Shown piece by piece: positions 11,767 to 24,522 of a DNA stretch of 64,000 bases. This DNA comes from an uncultured Enterobacterales bacterium (lineage in GTDB: Bacteria > Pseudomonadota > Gammaproteobacteria > Enterobacterales > CALYQQ01), in assembly GCA_945288535.1 (NCBI GenBank), contig CALYQQ010000012.1:34067-98066 (forward strand). The letters are read 5' to 3'. A program made the translations under genes and the position numbers. Position 1 is the first letter of the stretch. Each line of letters starts with the position of its first letter. Under the pieces are notes generated by a model. The model was not told the origin of the DNA. It saw only the letters and a program-made list of their open reading frames with translations, and ran no database searches.

Positions 11767-11791
11767 GAAAAAAGGGGCCAAACGGCCCCTT
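11767..11791 (-). terminator. Attenuator hairpin between rpsB and tsf
   Basis: On the minus strand a 7-bp stem AGGGGCC / GGCCCCT with a 4-nt loop is followed by a run of T. A partial terminator at this place sets the ratio of S2 to EF-Ts in E. coli; that role is inferred here from position and structure. Confidence 0.85.
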
Positions 11792-11841
11792 AACCAATAA
11801 CAGATTTGTTCCAGGTTATAAGGGCTAACTAATTCACCTTA

Positions 11842-12567
11842 TTACTCGGCTTCAACGAAGCTTTCTTCCACAACGGCAATACCGTCTTGTGAACGAGCAT
11901 CACGAATAGTTGCAGCAGCAGAGTTCAAATAAAGTTGAACTGCACGGATTGCATCATCGTTACCTGGAATAATGAAATCGATACCATCTGGAGATGAGTT
12001 AGTATCAACGACTGCAAATACGGGAATACCCAGATTGTTTGCTTCTTTAATCGCGATATGTTCGTGCTCTGCATCAATTACAAATAATGCATCAGGCAAA
12101 CCACCCATATCTTTGATACCCCCCAGACTGCTTTCCAGCTTATCCATTTCACGAGTACGCATTAATGCTTCTTTTTTGGTTAGCTTGTCAAATGTACCGT
12201 CTTGAGCCTGAGTTTCTAAATCTTTTAAACGGCGAATAGATTGACGAACGGTTTTCCAGTTAGTCAACATACCACCTAACCAACGATGATTTACATAAAA
12301 TTGGTTACAGCTTAATGCTGCATCTTTAACAGCTTCACTTGCTGCACGTTTAGTACCAACAAATAATATTTTGCCTTTGCGAGATGCAATTTTGTTCAGT
12401 TCAGCTAATGCATCATTGAACATAGGTACCGTTTTTTCTAAATTGATGATATGAACTTTATTACGAGCACCAAAAATAAAAGGCTTCATTTTTGGATTCC
12501 AGTAACGCGTCTGGTGACCAAAATGAACACCGGCTTTAAGCATTTCCTGCATTGAAACAGTTACCAT
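11842..12567 (-). CDS. rpsB: 30S ribosomal protein S2
   Basis: Large-body ribosomal protein of the 30S head-body junction, needed for S1 binding. 241 residues from the ATG at 12567, which has AGAGGT 6 nt upstream and the family N-terminus [19 protein letters not shown]; an upstream in-frame start would run into the structured mRNA leader. Motifs [30 protein letters not shown] and [13 protein letters not shown] are intact. First gene of the rpsB-tsf unit. Confidence 0.97.
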   Translation of the reverse strand: MVTVSMQEMLKAGVHFGHQTRYWNPKMKPFIFGARNKVHIINLEKTVPMFNDALAELNKIASRKGKILFVGTKRAASEAVKDAALSCNQFYVNHRWLGGMLTNWKTVRQSIRRLKDLETQAQDGTFDKLTKKEALMRTREMDKLESSLGGIKDMGGLPDALFVIDAEHEHIAIKEANNLGIPVFAVVDTNSSPDGIDFIIPGNDDAIRAVQLYLNSAAATIRDARSQDGIAVVEESFVEAE

Positions 12568-12748
12568 GATTACCTCTATGATAGTTGGGGTTATGCCTCC
12601 ACATATCCCATTCACCGACCCGAAGGCACCCCGGAAAACGTGCCGATATGTGTGTGTTATAACATTAAGTATAAATTAAATAATTTTAGATTGTAGTCCA
12701 AACCTTACTCAACACTATTTTGCTTAAAGGATTTGCAAAACAATCTTC
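12568..12748 (-). promoter_or_regulatory. rpsB mRNA leader with S2 autoregulatory element
   Basis: About 180 nt of untranslated leader. Its last 80 nt look highly conserved with the E. coli rpsB leader as I recall it: a GGCAC...GTGCC hairpin (12625-12644 region), a GGGTCGGTGA segment, then GGAGGCATAACCCCAAC and the AGAGGT ribosome site. In gammaproteobacteria this leader binds free S2 and represses rpsB-tsf translation. Identity rests on sequence resemblance and position. Confidence 0.8.
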
Positions 12749-12785
12749 GGCGCGCTTTATACCATAAAATCAAAATTAACACCAA
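12749..12785 (-). promoter_or_regulatory. rpsB promoter with GC-rich discriminator
   Basis: Minus strand -35 TTGGTG (12780-12785), 18-nt spacer, -10 TATAAA (12756-12761), then GCGCGCC (12749-12755) just before the expected start point. A G/C-only discriminator in such AT-rich DNA is the hallmark of stringently controlled ribosomal promoters. Confidence 0.7.
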
Positions 12786-13134
12786 TAGAATTATTTTTGC
12801 ATTTGTAAAGCTGTTTAAATTTGCTCAAAACACCGATAATTAGTTAATTAAAATAATATTTAGTATTAAAAATATGTATCCGAAAATAAATATTTTTTTT
12901 AGTGGGATATCTTCTATTTATAACAATTTCTAATAATTTATCTATAGTGTGATACTATTTTAGCAAAACTCGACTTTATGTTAGAATTAAAATTATTATC
13001 AATAGAGTATCATTATCAATGATATATTATTGATATTTATTATGATGATGTCTTTTCTATCACGATAAGTAAACGCCAGTTTATCGGTAGTTACGTTGCC
13101 GATTTCGGTTAAACCTTTATGGACTTTGTACGAT
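12786..13134. other. Divergent rpsB-map intergenic region, AT-rich
   Basis: No reading frame or RNA gene that I can support. It must carry the map promoter. A run of GATAAT-like hexamers at 12995-13017 is discussed among the rejected items. Confidence 0.5.
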
Positions 13135-13929
13135 ATGACCATACCTTTAAAAACAGCAGAACAGATTGAAAAAATGCGTGTATCTTGCCGTCTGGCGGCA
13201 GAGTTACTTCAAATGATTGAACCTCATATAAAAGTAGGGATATCCACCGGCGAACTTGATCGTTTATGTCTTGATTACATAACCAAAAAACAACACGCAA
13301 CTTCCGCAATCCTTAATTATCATGGTTTCCCTAAATCAATCTGTACGTCAATTAATGAAGTTGTATGTCATGGTATTCCAAGCGATGAAAAGAAATTAAA
13401 GAATGGTGATATTATCAATGTTGATGTTACTGTATTGAAAGACGGCTTTCATGGTGATACCTCAAAAATGTTTACCGTAGGTACGCCAAGTATTCTTGCC
13501 GAACGTTTATGTAGAGTCACGCAAGAAAGTTTATATATTGGTATTAAGGCCGTAAAACCGGGTATTCGTTTGCGCACTATCGGTAAAGTTATTCAAAAGT
13601 ATGTCGAAGCACAGGGTTTCTCTGTCGTTCGTGATTATTGTGGTCATGGTATTGGTGAAGGATTTCATGAAGCACCACAAGTTTTACATTATGATAGTGA
13701 TGATGGCGGCGTAATTTTACAACCGGGCATGATTTTTACTATTGAACCGATGGTTAATGCAGGTGATTATCGAATTCGAACCATGAAAGATGGCTGGACT
13801 GTTAAAACCAAAGACCGTAGTTTGTCTGCCCAATATGAACATACTATTTTAGTAACAGAAACAGGTTGTGAAGTATTAACTTTACGCAATGATGATACTA
13901 TTGATGCCGTAATTACACATACGAGCTAA
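13135..13929 (+). CDS. map: Map, type I methionine aminopeptidase
   Basis: Removes the initiator methionine from nascent proteins. 264 residues, the E. coli length, from the ATG at 13135; an in-frame upstream start would add 13 unconserved residues. Metal ligands are in INVDVTVLKDGFHGDTS (two Asp), CGHGIGEGFHEAPQ (His), TIEPMV (Glu) and QYEHTILVT (Glu). GIGEGFHE replaces the GIGRGFHE of E. coli, outside the metal ligands. Divergent from rpsB, as in other Enterobacterales. The ribosome site is weak. Confidence 0.96.
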   Translation: MTIPLKTAEQIEKMRVSCRLAAELLQMIEPHIKVGISTGELDRLCLDYITKKQHATSAILNYHGFPKSICTSINEVVCHGIPSDEKKLKNGDIINVDVTVLKDGFHGDTSKMFTVGTPSILAERLCRVTQESLYIGIKAVKPGIRLRTIGKVIQKYVEAQGFSVVRDYCGHGIGEGFHEAPQVLHYDSDDGGVILQPGMIFTIEPMVNAGDYRIRTMKDGWTVKTKDRSLSAQYEHTILVTETGCEVLTLRNDDTIDAVITHTS

Positions 13930-13941
13930 ATAGAATTAATT

Positions 13942-13971
13942 CTATTGCAGTAAAAAACAATACTGCAATAG
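13942..13971. repeat. 11-bp perfect hairpin after map, no U-tract
   Basis: Inverted repeat CTATTGCAGTA / TACTGCAATAG (13942-13952, 13961-13971) with an 8-nt A-rich loop, 13 bp after the map stop. No T-run follows on the plus strand, so it may be a weak terminator or an mRNA 3'-end stabiliser. Confidence 0.5.
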
Positions 13972-14578
13972 AGCTGATCATTGCTTAATTTATACAATCG
14001 ACTTTTTTATCTTAATTCAATACATATAATTAAAATTGTTTATTTTTTAATTGGTTATCGTTATATTTTTATCATATATTATGATTACTCTGTAAAAAGT
14101 AATCATCATTTCAATATAGTTTGACTTCTTTCTTGTATAAGATCATAAACCTAAAAGCAAAAAAATAAGCAATTGTTCATATCGACACAAAACGTTGATT
14201 AGCCTCCCTTTAATGGTAAGATCATCTCATCATTACTAGGCTATCTAACATTTCTCAAATTCCTTTTATTAATAATTAGTTATGAAACAACACGTTATCA
14301 ATTACCTTTTTTAATTACTATGCGTATTTGATCGAAATTTATTATCATCGATATTTATTGCAAAACAACAAGACAAGGCATGTTAATTTAAAAGACAAAT
14401 ACTCACCTGTACATTCATGTTTTAGGCATGTATTGTATTAAGAAAGGTATTTAATAATATATAGCAGATATATGCCATTGCTTATTGATCCTATTATATT
14501 TCCACTCGTATATATAATATATAACTGTATGGCTGTTTTCCCATTTTACTCGCTCTTGTACGCCATAAGGTATAACTT
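13972..14578. other. Map-glnD intergenic region, about 600 bp
   Basis: AT-rich, no convincing gene on either strand and no RNA I recognise. It should hold the glnD promoter; I see no clear -35/-10 pair. A TAGCCT...AGGCTA inverted repeat lies near 14200-14245 but is too loose to call. Confidence 0.4.
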
Positions 14579-17233
14579 ATGACAAATAACGCATTAAAGA
14601 CGTCAATCGCTATCCCATTATCACCATTACAATTCAACGATGAGCAACTGAGCTTGAATGAACTAAAGTCGGAGTTAGAACAGTTACATCATTGGTTATA
14701 TATTGCTTTCAACGAAAATAGACCCATAACACAATTACTTCAATTTCGTTCTAATTATATGGATCAATTATTACAACGACTTTGGCAATTCTATAATTTT
14801 GATAATATAACATTAGCTCTGATTGCAGTCGGAGGTTACGGACGTGGTGAGCTTTATCCATTATCTGATATTGATCTTCTTTTTCTTTGTCATGAAGATA
14901 TATCTGCTGTAATTAAGAAAAAAATTGGCCAATTTATTGCTTTTTTATGGGATCTTAAACTTGTGGTAGGACAAAGTGTGCGTACCCTGCAACAATGTTT
15001 ACAAGAAGGAAAAAAAGATTTAACTATTTATACTAATTTAATGGAATCACGTCTTATCTGTGGCAATACACAATTGTATGAAACATTAACTCGTGAAATT
15101 ATATCTGATCACTATTGGCCTTCTTCAAGTTTTTTTATGGCTAAACAAGCCGAGCAGAAACAACGTTATCAACGATATCATGGTACGAATTATAATCTTG
15201 AACCGGATATAAAAATGAGCCCAGGAGGGTTGCGCGATATTCATACATTACAATGGATAGGTCGCCGACATTTTGGTGCTAAAAATATACAAGAAATGTT
15301 AACTTACGGTTTTTTAACGGAATCAGAATTAGATGAATTGATTGAATGCCAAACTTTTTTATGCCGTATTCGCTTTGCTTTACATTTAGTTATACCGAGA
15401 TATGATAATCGTTTATCTTTTGATCGTCAGTTAGATATAGCAAAACTATTAGGTTATAAAGGGAATAATAATCAAATTATTGAATATATGATGAAGGACT
15501 ACTATCACGTTACCCATCAAGTAAGTGAATTGAATCAGCTATTATTACAACTTTTCCAAGAAATATTATTACCCGTAGCCATTTCCCCATGCTATCACGA
15601 AATAATTGATGATAATTTCCAGTTACATAGAAATTTAATTGATTTACGAGACAATAATCTATTTTTAAAGAAGCCCGAAATGATCATGCAAATGTTTTAT
15701 TATCTTACACATGATCCTCAGGTAAATGGTATATATCCTTCAACTATTCGCCACTTACGCTACGCTTGCCGTTCATTAAAAAAACCGCTGTGTGATTATC
15801 CCGATGCTAGAAAATGGTTTATCGCTATAATTAATCATCCTAAAGCAGTTTCTTTAGCCTTACGTCCAATGCATCGCTTTGGTGTACTCGCTGCCTATAT
15901 CCCATTATGGCATAATATTGATGGTCTCATGCAATTTGATTTATTCCACGCATATACTGTAGACGAACATACGATTCGTGTTTTACTTAATTTAGAAAAT
16001 TTTGCAAATGACTCTATTCGTAACAAATACCCACTCTGTTTTAAGCTTTATGCTAATCTACCCAAAAGATCAGCATTATTAATTGCAGCGCTCTTTCATG
16101 ATATTGCTAAAGGCCGAGGTGGTGACCACTCTTTACTTGGCGCAGATGATGCAGCTGATTTTGCTAGATTACACAAATTACCCCCTCATGAAATTCAATT
16201 AATAGCATGGTTAGTAAGAGAACATTTACTAATGTCAGTCACTGCTCAACGACGTGATATTCATGATCCCGAAGTTATTCAACAATTTGCTGCTGAAGTA
16301 AAAGATATTAATCACCTTAAATATTTACTTTGCCTCACGGTTGCTGATATTTGCGCAACGAATGAAAATTTATGGAATAGCTGGAAACAAAGCTTATTAC
16401 ATGATCTTTATTTAGCAACGGAAAAACAATTACGTCATGGTATGCAAAATTTGCCTGATGTACGAGAAAAAATCAGGGTAAATTGCCAAAATGCCTTAAT
16501 ATTATTAAAAAGCGAAGGTATCCATGAAGATTTGCTTAATCGGCATTGGAAGCGATGCAGGGCCGACTATTTATTACGACATACTTCTGAGCAATTAGCA
16601 TCACATGCCAAACACATCCTTAGGCAAGAAAATAAAGCGCCCCTAGTCAGCATTATTCCGCAACCATCACGAGGTAGTACAGAAATATTTATTTATTGTC
16701 CTGATCGAGCTTATCTTTTCGCGGCTGTTGCTGGTGAACTAGACCGACGAAATCTTAATATCTATGATGCACAAATCTTTACTAATCATGACGGCATAGC
16801 AATGGATACCTTTATTGTACTTGAACCTGATGGTCGCCCATTAGCACAAGATAGATATACCGATATTCAAAAAGCATTGCAGCGCATTGTTGAACAAAAG
16901 AATTACCTTGCCCCGCGTGTGCGCCGACAGTCAGATAAACTACGCCATTTTAATGTTGATACAAAAGTCTCATTTTTACCGACCTATAGCAATAAACGAA
17001 CCTATATGGAATTAACTGCACTGGATAGGCCTGGATTATTGGCTTCTGTTGGTGAATTATTTGCTAAATTAAATATTTCTTTACATAGCGCAAGAATTAC
17101 AACAATTGGTGAACGTGTTAAAGATTTATTTATTTTGACAAATGGAGAACAAAAAGCATTATCTACTGAAGCGTGTAATAACTTACGCAGTCAATTGATA
17201 AATGTTTTAAGCTTATCGAACAAAATGCAATAA
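14579..17233 (+). CDS. glnD: GlnD, PII uridylyltransferase/uridylyl-removing enzyme
   Basis: Primary nitrogen sensor: uridylylates PII when glutamine is low and removes UMP when it is high. 884 residues (E. coli 890). Order: nucleotidyltransferase domain with GGYGRGELYPLSDIDLL (about residues 85-105), linker helices, HD hydrolase domain with LFHDIAKGRGGDHS (about 510), and two C-terminal ACT domains (about 700-880; RAYLFAAVAGELDRRNLNI and RPGLLASVGELFAKLNI) that bind glutamine. ATG at 14579. Upstream of dapD as in E. coli. Confidence 0.96.
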   Translation: MTNNALKTSIAIPLSPLQFNDEQLSLNELKSELEQLHHWLYIAFNENRPITQLLQFRSNYMDQLLQRLWQFYNFDNITLALIAVGGYGRGELYPLSDIDLLFLCHEDISAVIKKKIGQFIAFLWDLKLVVGQSVRTLQQCLQEGKKDLTIYTNLMESRLICGNTQLYETLTREIISDHYWPSSSFFMAKQAEQKQRYQRYHGTNYNLEPDIKMSPGGLRDIHTLQWIGRRHFGAKNIQEMLTYGFLTESELDELIECQTFLCRIRFALHLVIPRYDNRLSFDRQLDIAKLLGYKGNNNQIIEYMMKDYYHVTHQVSELNQLLLQLFQEILLPVAISPCYHEIIDDNFQLHRNLIDLRDNNLFLKKPEMIMQMFYYLTHDPQVNGIYPSTIRHLRYACRSLKKPLCDYPDARKWFIAIINHPKAVSLALRPMHRFGVLAAYIPLWHNIDGLMQFDLFHAYTVDEHTIRVLLNLENFANDSIRNKYPLCFKLYANLPKRSALLIAALFHDIAKGRGGDHSLLGADDAADFARLHKLPPHEIQLIAWLVREHLLMSVTAQRRDIHDPEVIQQFAAEVKDINHLKYLLCLTVADICATNENLWNSWKQSLLHDLYLATEKQLRHGMQNLPDVREKIRVNCQNALILLKSEGIHEDLLNRHWKRCRADYLLRHTSEQLASHAKHILRQENKAPLVSIIPQPSRGSTEIFIYCPDRAYLFAAVAGELDRRNLNIYDAQIFTNHDGIAMDTFIVLEPDGRPLAQDRYTDIQKALQRIVEQKNYLAPRVRRQSDKLRHFNVDTKVSFLPTYSNKRTYMELTALDRPGLLASVGELFAKLNISLHSARITTIGERVKDLFILTNGEQKALSTEACNNLRSQLINVLSLSNKMQ

Positions 17234-17273
17234 CACTATAAATCCATTCATATAACTGTAGGAAAATGAAATT

Positions 17274-18098
17274 ATGCATCAGTTACAAGCTATTATCGAA
17301 AATGCATTCGAACATCGTGCTGCAATAACACCAACTAATGTAGATGCCACAATACGCCAAGCTGTTGAACAAGTGATCAATGCATTAGATAGTGGTCAAC
17401 TACGTGTAGCTCAAAAAGTGGATGGTAAATGGATCACTCATCAATGGCTTAAGAAAGCCGTATTACTTTCTTTTCGAATTAATGAAAACCAACTTATTGA
17501 TGGTGGTGAAACACGTTATTATGACAAAATAACCATGAAATTCGCTGATTATGATGAAGCCCGTTTCAAACGTGAAGGTTTTCGTGTCGCACCTCCGGCT
17601 ACCGTTCGCAAAGGTGCTTATATTGCTTGTAATGCGATTTTAATGCCATCTTATGTCAATATTGGGGGGTATGTTGATGAAGGAACTATGGTTGATACTT
17701 GGGTAACAGTCGGATCGTGTGCACAAATTGGTAAAAATGTGCATTTATCAGGTGGTGTAGGTATCGGTGGTGTCCTAGAACCATTACAAGCAAATCCAAC
17801 TATTATTGAAGACAATTGCTTTATTGGCGCTCGCTCAGAAATTGTTGAAGGTGTCATTGTTGAAGAAGGATCTGTCATTTCTATGGGTGTATATATTGGA
17901 CAAAGCACGCGTATTTATGATCGTGAAACAGGTGAAGTTCACTATGGCCGAGTACCCGCGGGGTCTGTGGTCGTTTCAGGTAACTTGCCATCTAAAGATG
18001 GTAAATATAGTTTATATTGCGCTGTTATTGTTAAAAAAGTTGATGCAAAAACACGCAGTAAAGTTGGCATCAACGAGCTTTTACGAACATTGGACTAA
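17274..18098 (+). CDS. dapD: DapD, tetrahydrodipicolinate N-succinyltransferase
   Basis: Succinylates tetrahydrodipicolinate in lysine and meso-diaminopimelate synthesis, so it also feeds peptidoglycan. 274 residues, the usual length. N-terminal helical domain, then a left-handed beta-helix of hexapeptide repeats ([37 protein letters not shown]). AGGAAA precedes the ATG. Follows glnD by 40 bp and is closed by a hairpin terminator. Confidence 0.97.
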   Translation: MHQLQAIIENAFEHRAAITPTNVDATIRQAVEQVINALDSGQLRVAQKVDGKWITHQWLKKAVLLSFRINENQLIDGGETRYYDKITMKFADYDEARFKREGFRVAPPATVRKGAYIACNAILMPSYVNIGGYVDEGTMVDTWVTVGSCAQIGKNVHLSGGVGIGGVLEPLQANPTIIEDNCFIGARSEIVEGVIVEEGSVISMGVYIGQSTRIYDRETGEVHYGRVPAGSVVVSGNLPSKDGKYSLYCAVIVKKVDAKTRSKVGINELLRTLD

Positions 18099-18135
18099 CT
18101 TTACTTTTAGTAAATTAATCTACTGTTTGTTATTT

Positions 18136-18163
18136 AAGCGGGGCAAATGACTCCGCTTTCTAT
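18136..18163 (+). terminator. Terminator of dapD
   Basis: 8-bp stem AAGCGGGG / CTCCGCTT (one G-T wobble) with a 7-nt loop, then TCTATAAT; 38 bp after the dapD stop. Confidence 0.75.
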
Positions 18164-18166
18164 AAT

Positions 18167-18182
18167 AGTGATAAGCATCACG
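18167..18182 (+). promoter_or_regulatory. Possible CRP-binding site upstream of the bgl locus
   Basis: AGTGA-TAAGCA-TCACG matches the CRP consensus TGTGA-N6-TCACA at 8 of 10 core positions. Its centre is about 72 bp upstream of the start point expected from a TAAACT at 18235-18240, a normal class I spacing. Fits catabolite control of a beta-glucoside operon; not tested. Confidence 0.45.
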
Positions 18183-18258
18183 AAATAGAAAGTTAAACTT
18201 CATTAGTCATTTACTTATTTTCCTTTCTTCATGCTAAACTCAATAAAACATACAAATT

Positions 18259-18291
18259 AGGATTGTTACTGATTTGCAGGCAAAACCTAAA
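18259..18291 (+). promoter_or_regulatory. Ribonucleic antiterminator (RAT) of the BglG/LicT type
   Basis: The segment GGATTGTTACTG-ATTTG-CAGGCAAAACC is an almost exact copy of the conserved RAT hairpin bound by BglG/LicT/SacY proteins in bgl leaders. Its 3' arm overlaps the 5' arm of the terminator at 18283-18338, so the two structures are mutually exclusive. A matching antiterminator protein is encoded at 22545-23393. Confidence 0.9.
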
Positions 18292-18338
18292 TCACTTGTT
18301 TTTCGATTATGAAAAATAAGCGATTTAGGTTTTTTTTT
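18283..18338 (+). terminator. Regulated leader terminator of the bgl operon
   Basis: Arms AAACCTAAATC and GATTTAGGTTT (11 bp, 18283-18293 and 18322-18332 region) flank a 28-nt loop and run into eight or nine T. It lies 150 nt before the permease gene and overlaps the RAT, the arrangement needed for sugar-controlled antitermination. Confidence 0.9.
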
Positions 18339-18478
18339 ACGCTAAAGCTTGGCTTGTTGTGTTTTTTAAACGAAAACCCATCAAGTTAACTTAATGTTAG
18401 ACATCGCTTTTCGTCTACTTTTAAGCAGAAATTTAAAATAGCTTTACTCCATTTTCAATATAAAGACTGACCAAATAA

Positions 18479-21851
<3,373 letters not shown>

Positions 21852-21902
21852 TAACTTACTATCTCAGTTATTATTTATAGCAAGATCATCAATAATAAAA
21901 AG

Positions 21903-21955
21903 CAACTGATACAATATTTATTAATTAAATTGTATCAGTTGTAATTATTTCTGTT
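21903..21955 (+). terminator. Terminator-like hairpin after the glucosidase gene
   Basis: 13-bp perfect inverted repeat CAACTGATACAAT / ATTGTATCAGTTG (21903-21915, 21929-21941) followed by TAATTATTTCTG, 51 bp after the stop. Probably ends the bglF-bglA mRNA before yaeH. No RAT overlaps it. Confidence 0.65.
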
Positions 21956-22048
21956 GTTTTTAATAAAATAAACCATATATCAAATAATATAACGATGATA
22001 AGTAGCAATAAATTATAAGTAATAAATCTAATATTAGAGGAGAGGATC

Positions 22049-22435
22049 ATGTACGAAAATCTAAAGAACTTGGGTATTTCACAACCAGAAAAAATTGAAA
22101 GTTATAGTCTTCGCCAGGAAGTAGGTAATGATATTCTCAAGATTTATTTTCATAAAGGAAAAGGGACTTTTCTTGCAAAGAGTGTCAAATTAAAGTTTCC
22201 TCGTCAACGTAAAGCTGTAAATACTGAATATGGTGCACCTAATTTCAGAGAAGTTTATGAAATTAGCCCAAATTTACAAAAAGTAATTGATGAACTAGAT
22301 AAAATCTGTGATAAAGAACAAGAAGAAATTGACTTAAAAAGTAAAATTTTATCAGATTTGAAACATCTTGAACGCGTTGTTTCAAATAAGATTTCAGAAA
22401 TTGAATCTGATTTAGAAAAACTAACAAAAAATTAA
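22049..22435 (+). CDS. yaeH: YaeH, UPF0325 family protein
   Basis: 128 residues, nearly colinear with E. coli YaeH (MYDNLKSLGI..., [28 protein letters not shown]). Soluble, strongly charged, with a C-terminal coiled-coil helix (about residues 75-128). Function not established to my knowledge. A strong AGAGGAGAGG ribosome site precedes the ATG. In E. coli yaeH directly follows dapD; here a beta-glucoside operon lies between them and the antiterminator gene follows yaeH. Confidence 0.93.
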   Translation: MYENLKNLGISQPEKIESYSLRQEVGNDILKIYFHKGKGTFLAKSVKLKFPRQRKAVNTEYGAPNFREVYEISPNLQKVIDELDKICDKEQEEIDLKSKILSDLKHLERVVSNKISEIESDLEKLTKN

Positions 22436-22544
22436 TTATTTTCCTTTAATCGTAGCGTACAGCTATATAGTAATTAGCTAACTACGTTGTACTGAAACAT
22501 AGTAACTCATTTATAAATAATAAAGTTTCTTTTTAGAGATGCTA

Positions 22545-23393
22545 ATGATTATTGACAAAATACTTAATAATAATGTTGTTATTATTCAAGGGGAACACGG
22601 CGAACAAGTCGTCATGGGAAAAGGTATTGGTTTTAAAAAAAAACAAGGCCAATTATTAGATGAAAATTTAATCGAAAAAGTTTTCCTTTTAAAGGAGGAT
22701 CAATTATCAACAAAACTCACAGAACTGCTTTCTGAAATTCCTTTAGATATAATTATTACCAGTGAAAAAATTATTAATTATGCAAAGGAAACGCTCCCTT
22801 CTATTTTACACGACAGTATTTATATTTCACTAACCGACCATATTTATTTTGCTCTTGAACGCCATGAAAAAAATTTAAATATCAATAATGGACTACTCTG
22901 GGAAATAAAAAAAATTTATCCAGAGGAGTACAATGTAGCTAAAAAAGCATTACAAATAATACATCAGTCTCTAAATATTGATTTACCTGAAGACGAAGCA
23001 GGATTTATTGCTATACATTTAATTAATGCACAATTAAATAATAGTATGAATACTGTTATTGATATTACACGCATTATGCAAGAGATCTTACATATTGTAA
23101 AATATTACTTTAAGTTAGAATATGATGAAGAAAGTATTAGTTACTATCGTTTTGTTACTCATTTAAAATTTTTTGGGCAACGTATATTAACAGGAAATTA
23201 TATTGAGAATAACGATACCTCTCTCTATGATATTGTGAAAGAAAAATACGTTAACACATTTCAATGCATTAATAAGATTGATGATTATCTTCAGAAGATA
23301 TATCAACGTCCATTAACAAAAGAAGAAATGCTCTACTTGGCCATTCATATTGAGCGCATAAAGCAAACATCAAATACGAATATTGCTGAATAG
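22545..23393 (+). CDS. bglG: BglG/LicT-family transcriptional antiterminator
   Basis: RNA-binding antiterminator expected to stabilise the RAT at 18259-18291 and allow bglFA transcription when beta-glucosides are present. About 282 residues: CAT RNA-binding domain (1-55; KILNNNVVIIQ, VVMGKGIGFKKK), PRD1 (about 65-170, His in ALERHEKN and FIAIHLINAQ) and PRD2 (about 171-280, His in FVTHLKFFGQ and LAIHIERI), the residues phosphorylated by the PTS. I prefer the second ATG (22545): the TTAGAG motif abuts the first. Unusually, it is separated from bglFA by yaeH. Confidence 0.9.
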   Translation: MIIDKILNNNVVIIQGEHGEQVVMGKGIGFKKKQGQLLDENLIEKVFLLKEDQLSTKLTELLSEIPLDIIITSEKIINYAKETLPSILHDSIYISLTDHIYFALERHEKNLNINNGLLWEIKKIYPEEYNVAKKALQIIHQSLNIDLPEDEAGFIAIHLINAQLNNSMNTVIDITRIMQEILHIVKYYFKLEYDEESISYYRFVTHLKFFGQRILTGNYIENNDTSLYDIVKEKYVNTFQCINKIDDYLQKIYQRPLTKEEMLYLAIHIERIKQTSNTNIAE

Positions 23394-23763
23394 CAGCTAT
23401 ATCATTTATTCATAAATATATTGTCATTAACATACATATGATAATAATAGGTATTTATTCACTTATAGTAGTGAATAATAGGCTAACATTTACCTACATT
23501 TTGTTTATTATGCTTAATTTTTTAAGAAATAATCAATTGATTATCGACTATAAATAACAATGACATTAAATAATACAGTTAACATTAGTTCACATATTTA
23601 TGTATCCTATGAAACTAATGCTAACGTACTTCCCTCATCTTATGAAAATTTTTTAACTATCTTTGCCTAATAAAAATGTAAATATAATATTTACATTTGA
23701 CTATCATCATGTTTTATATATTGAATAATATCTATCTCTATTCGTTCTTAGTATAAATATAAA
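23394..23763. other. Intergenic junction between the bgl/yaeH block and the truC block
   Basis: AT-rich, no gene seen. It joins two gene blocks that are far apart in E. coli. Contains a near-perfect palindrome at 23674-23698 (separate entry). Confidence 0.5.
23674..23698. repeat. 25-bp palindrome between convergent bglG and truC
   Basis: Arms AAATGTAAATAT and ATATTTACATTT around a single central base. In convergent position, 65 bp after the truC stop on the opposite strand. With a one-base centre it is a poor RNA hairpin unless the ends open to a loop; it could equally be a protein-binding site. Confidence 0.5.
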
Positions 23764-24522
23764 TCAATTGATCAACCCAGAAATAACATCAGTATGTTGT
23801 TTAGGCCAATTAAATTGTTGCATTAATTGCTGCCATTGCCGATCCCAAGGTGCTAAAATTTTTATTTGTTTTTTTGTTACTGGGTGCACAAATGAAAGTT
23901 CAGATGCATGTAACATTAATCGTTTACAATTATAATGCTTAGCAATAGCTCTATTATGACGTAAATCGCCATACGAGGAATCACCCACAATAGGATGTGA
24001 TAAATGTCGCATATGGCGACGCAACTGATGCTTTCTTCCTGTTTCAGGTCGTAATTCGACCAATGAATAACGAGATGAAGGATAACGACTAATGGCTAAA
24101 GGTACATCTGTTGTTGCTATATTTCGATAATAGCTTACAGCGGATTGCGGTAATTTGTCTTTATTTGCAAACTTATCTGCAATTTTATCCAATACTTCAG
24201 TCAATGCATAATCAACACACCCCTGCCCCAATAAATATCCTCTGACAACAGCATGATATGTTTTATTCACTCGATATTGTTGAAATTGCTCAGACATTAT
24301 ACGAGCGATATAACTGGAAAGTGCGAATAACAAAACACCTGAAGTCGGCCGATCAAGACGATGAATAGTAAAAACATGTTGATTAATTTGATCACGTAAT
24401 GTCTGCATGATAAAAACTTTTTCTTTGCTATCTAACCAACTACGATGAACTAACCAACCTGCAGGTTTATTAATCGCTATTATATATTCATCTTGATAAA
24501 GGATATCGAGTGTTTTATTCAT
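23764..24522 (-). CDS. truC: TruC, tRNA pseudouridine(65) synthase
   Basis: Makes pseudouridine 65 in certain tRNAs. 252 residues, RluA-type fold. Catalytic Asp lies in HRLDRPTSGVLL; other family motifs are NKPAGWLVHRSWLD, ETGRKHQLRRHMRHL and HPIVGDSSYGDLRHNR. Overlaps the end of yqcC by 8 bp, so the pair is translationally coupled, as in E. coli. Confidence 0.94.
   Translation of the reverse strand: MNKTLDILYQDEYIIAINKPAGWLVHRSWLDSKEKVFIMQTLRDQINQHVFTIHRLDRPTSGVLLFALSSYIARIMSEQFQQYRVNKTYHAVVRGYLLGQGCVDYALTEVLDKIADKFANKDKLPQSAVSYYRNIATTDVPLAISRYPSSRYSLVELRPETGRKHQLRRHMRHLSHPIVGDSSYGDLRHNRAIAKHYNCKRLMLHASELSFVHPVTKKQIKILAPWDRQWQQLMQQFNWPKQHTDVISGLIN

Noticed and set aside
9440..12205. Long plus-strand open frames opposite frr, tsf and rpsB
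   Set aside because: They are antisense shadows of very well conserved genes and show no ribosome sites or family motifs.
12995..13017. Fur-box-like GATAAT repeats upstream of map
   Set aside because: Best alignment to the 19-bp consensus matches only about 13 positions, and map is not known to be iron-regulated; likely chance in AT-rich DNA.
17651..18150. Open frames overlapping dapD in other frames
   Set aside because: Shadow frames; dapD is full length and conserved over the same bases.
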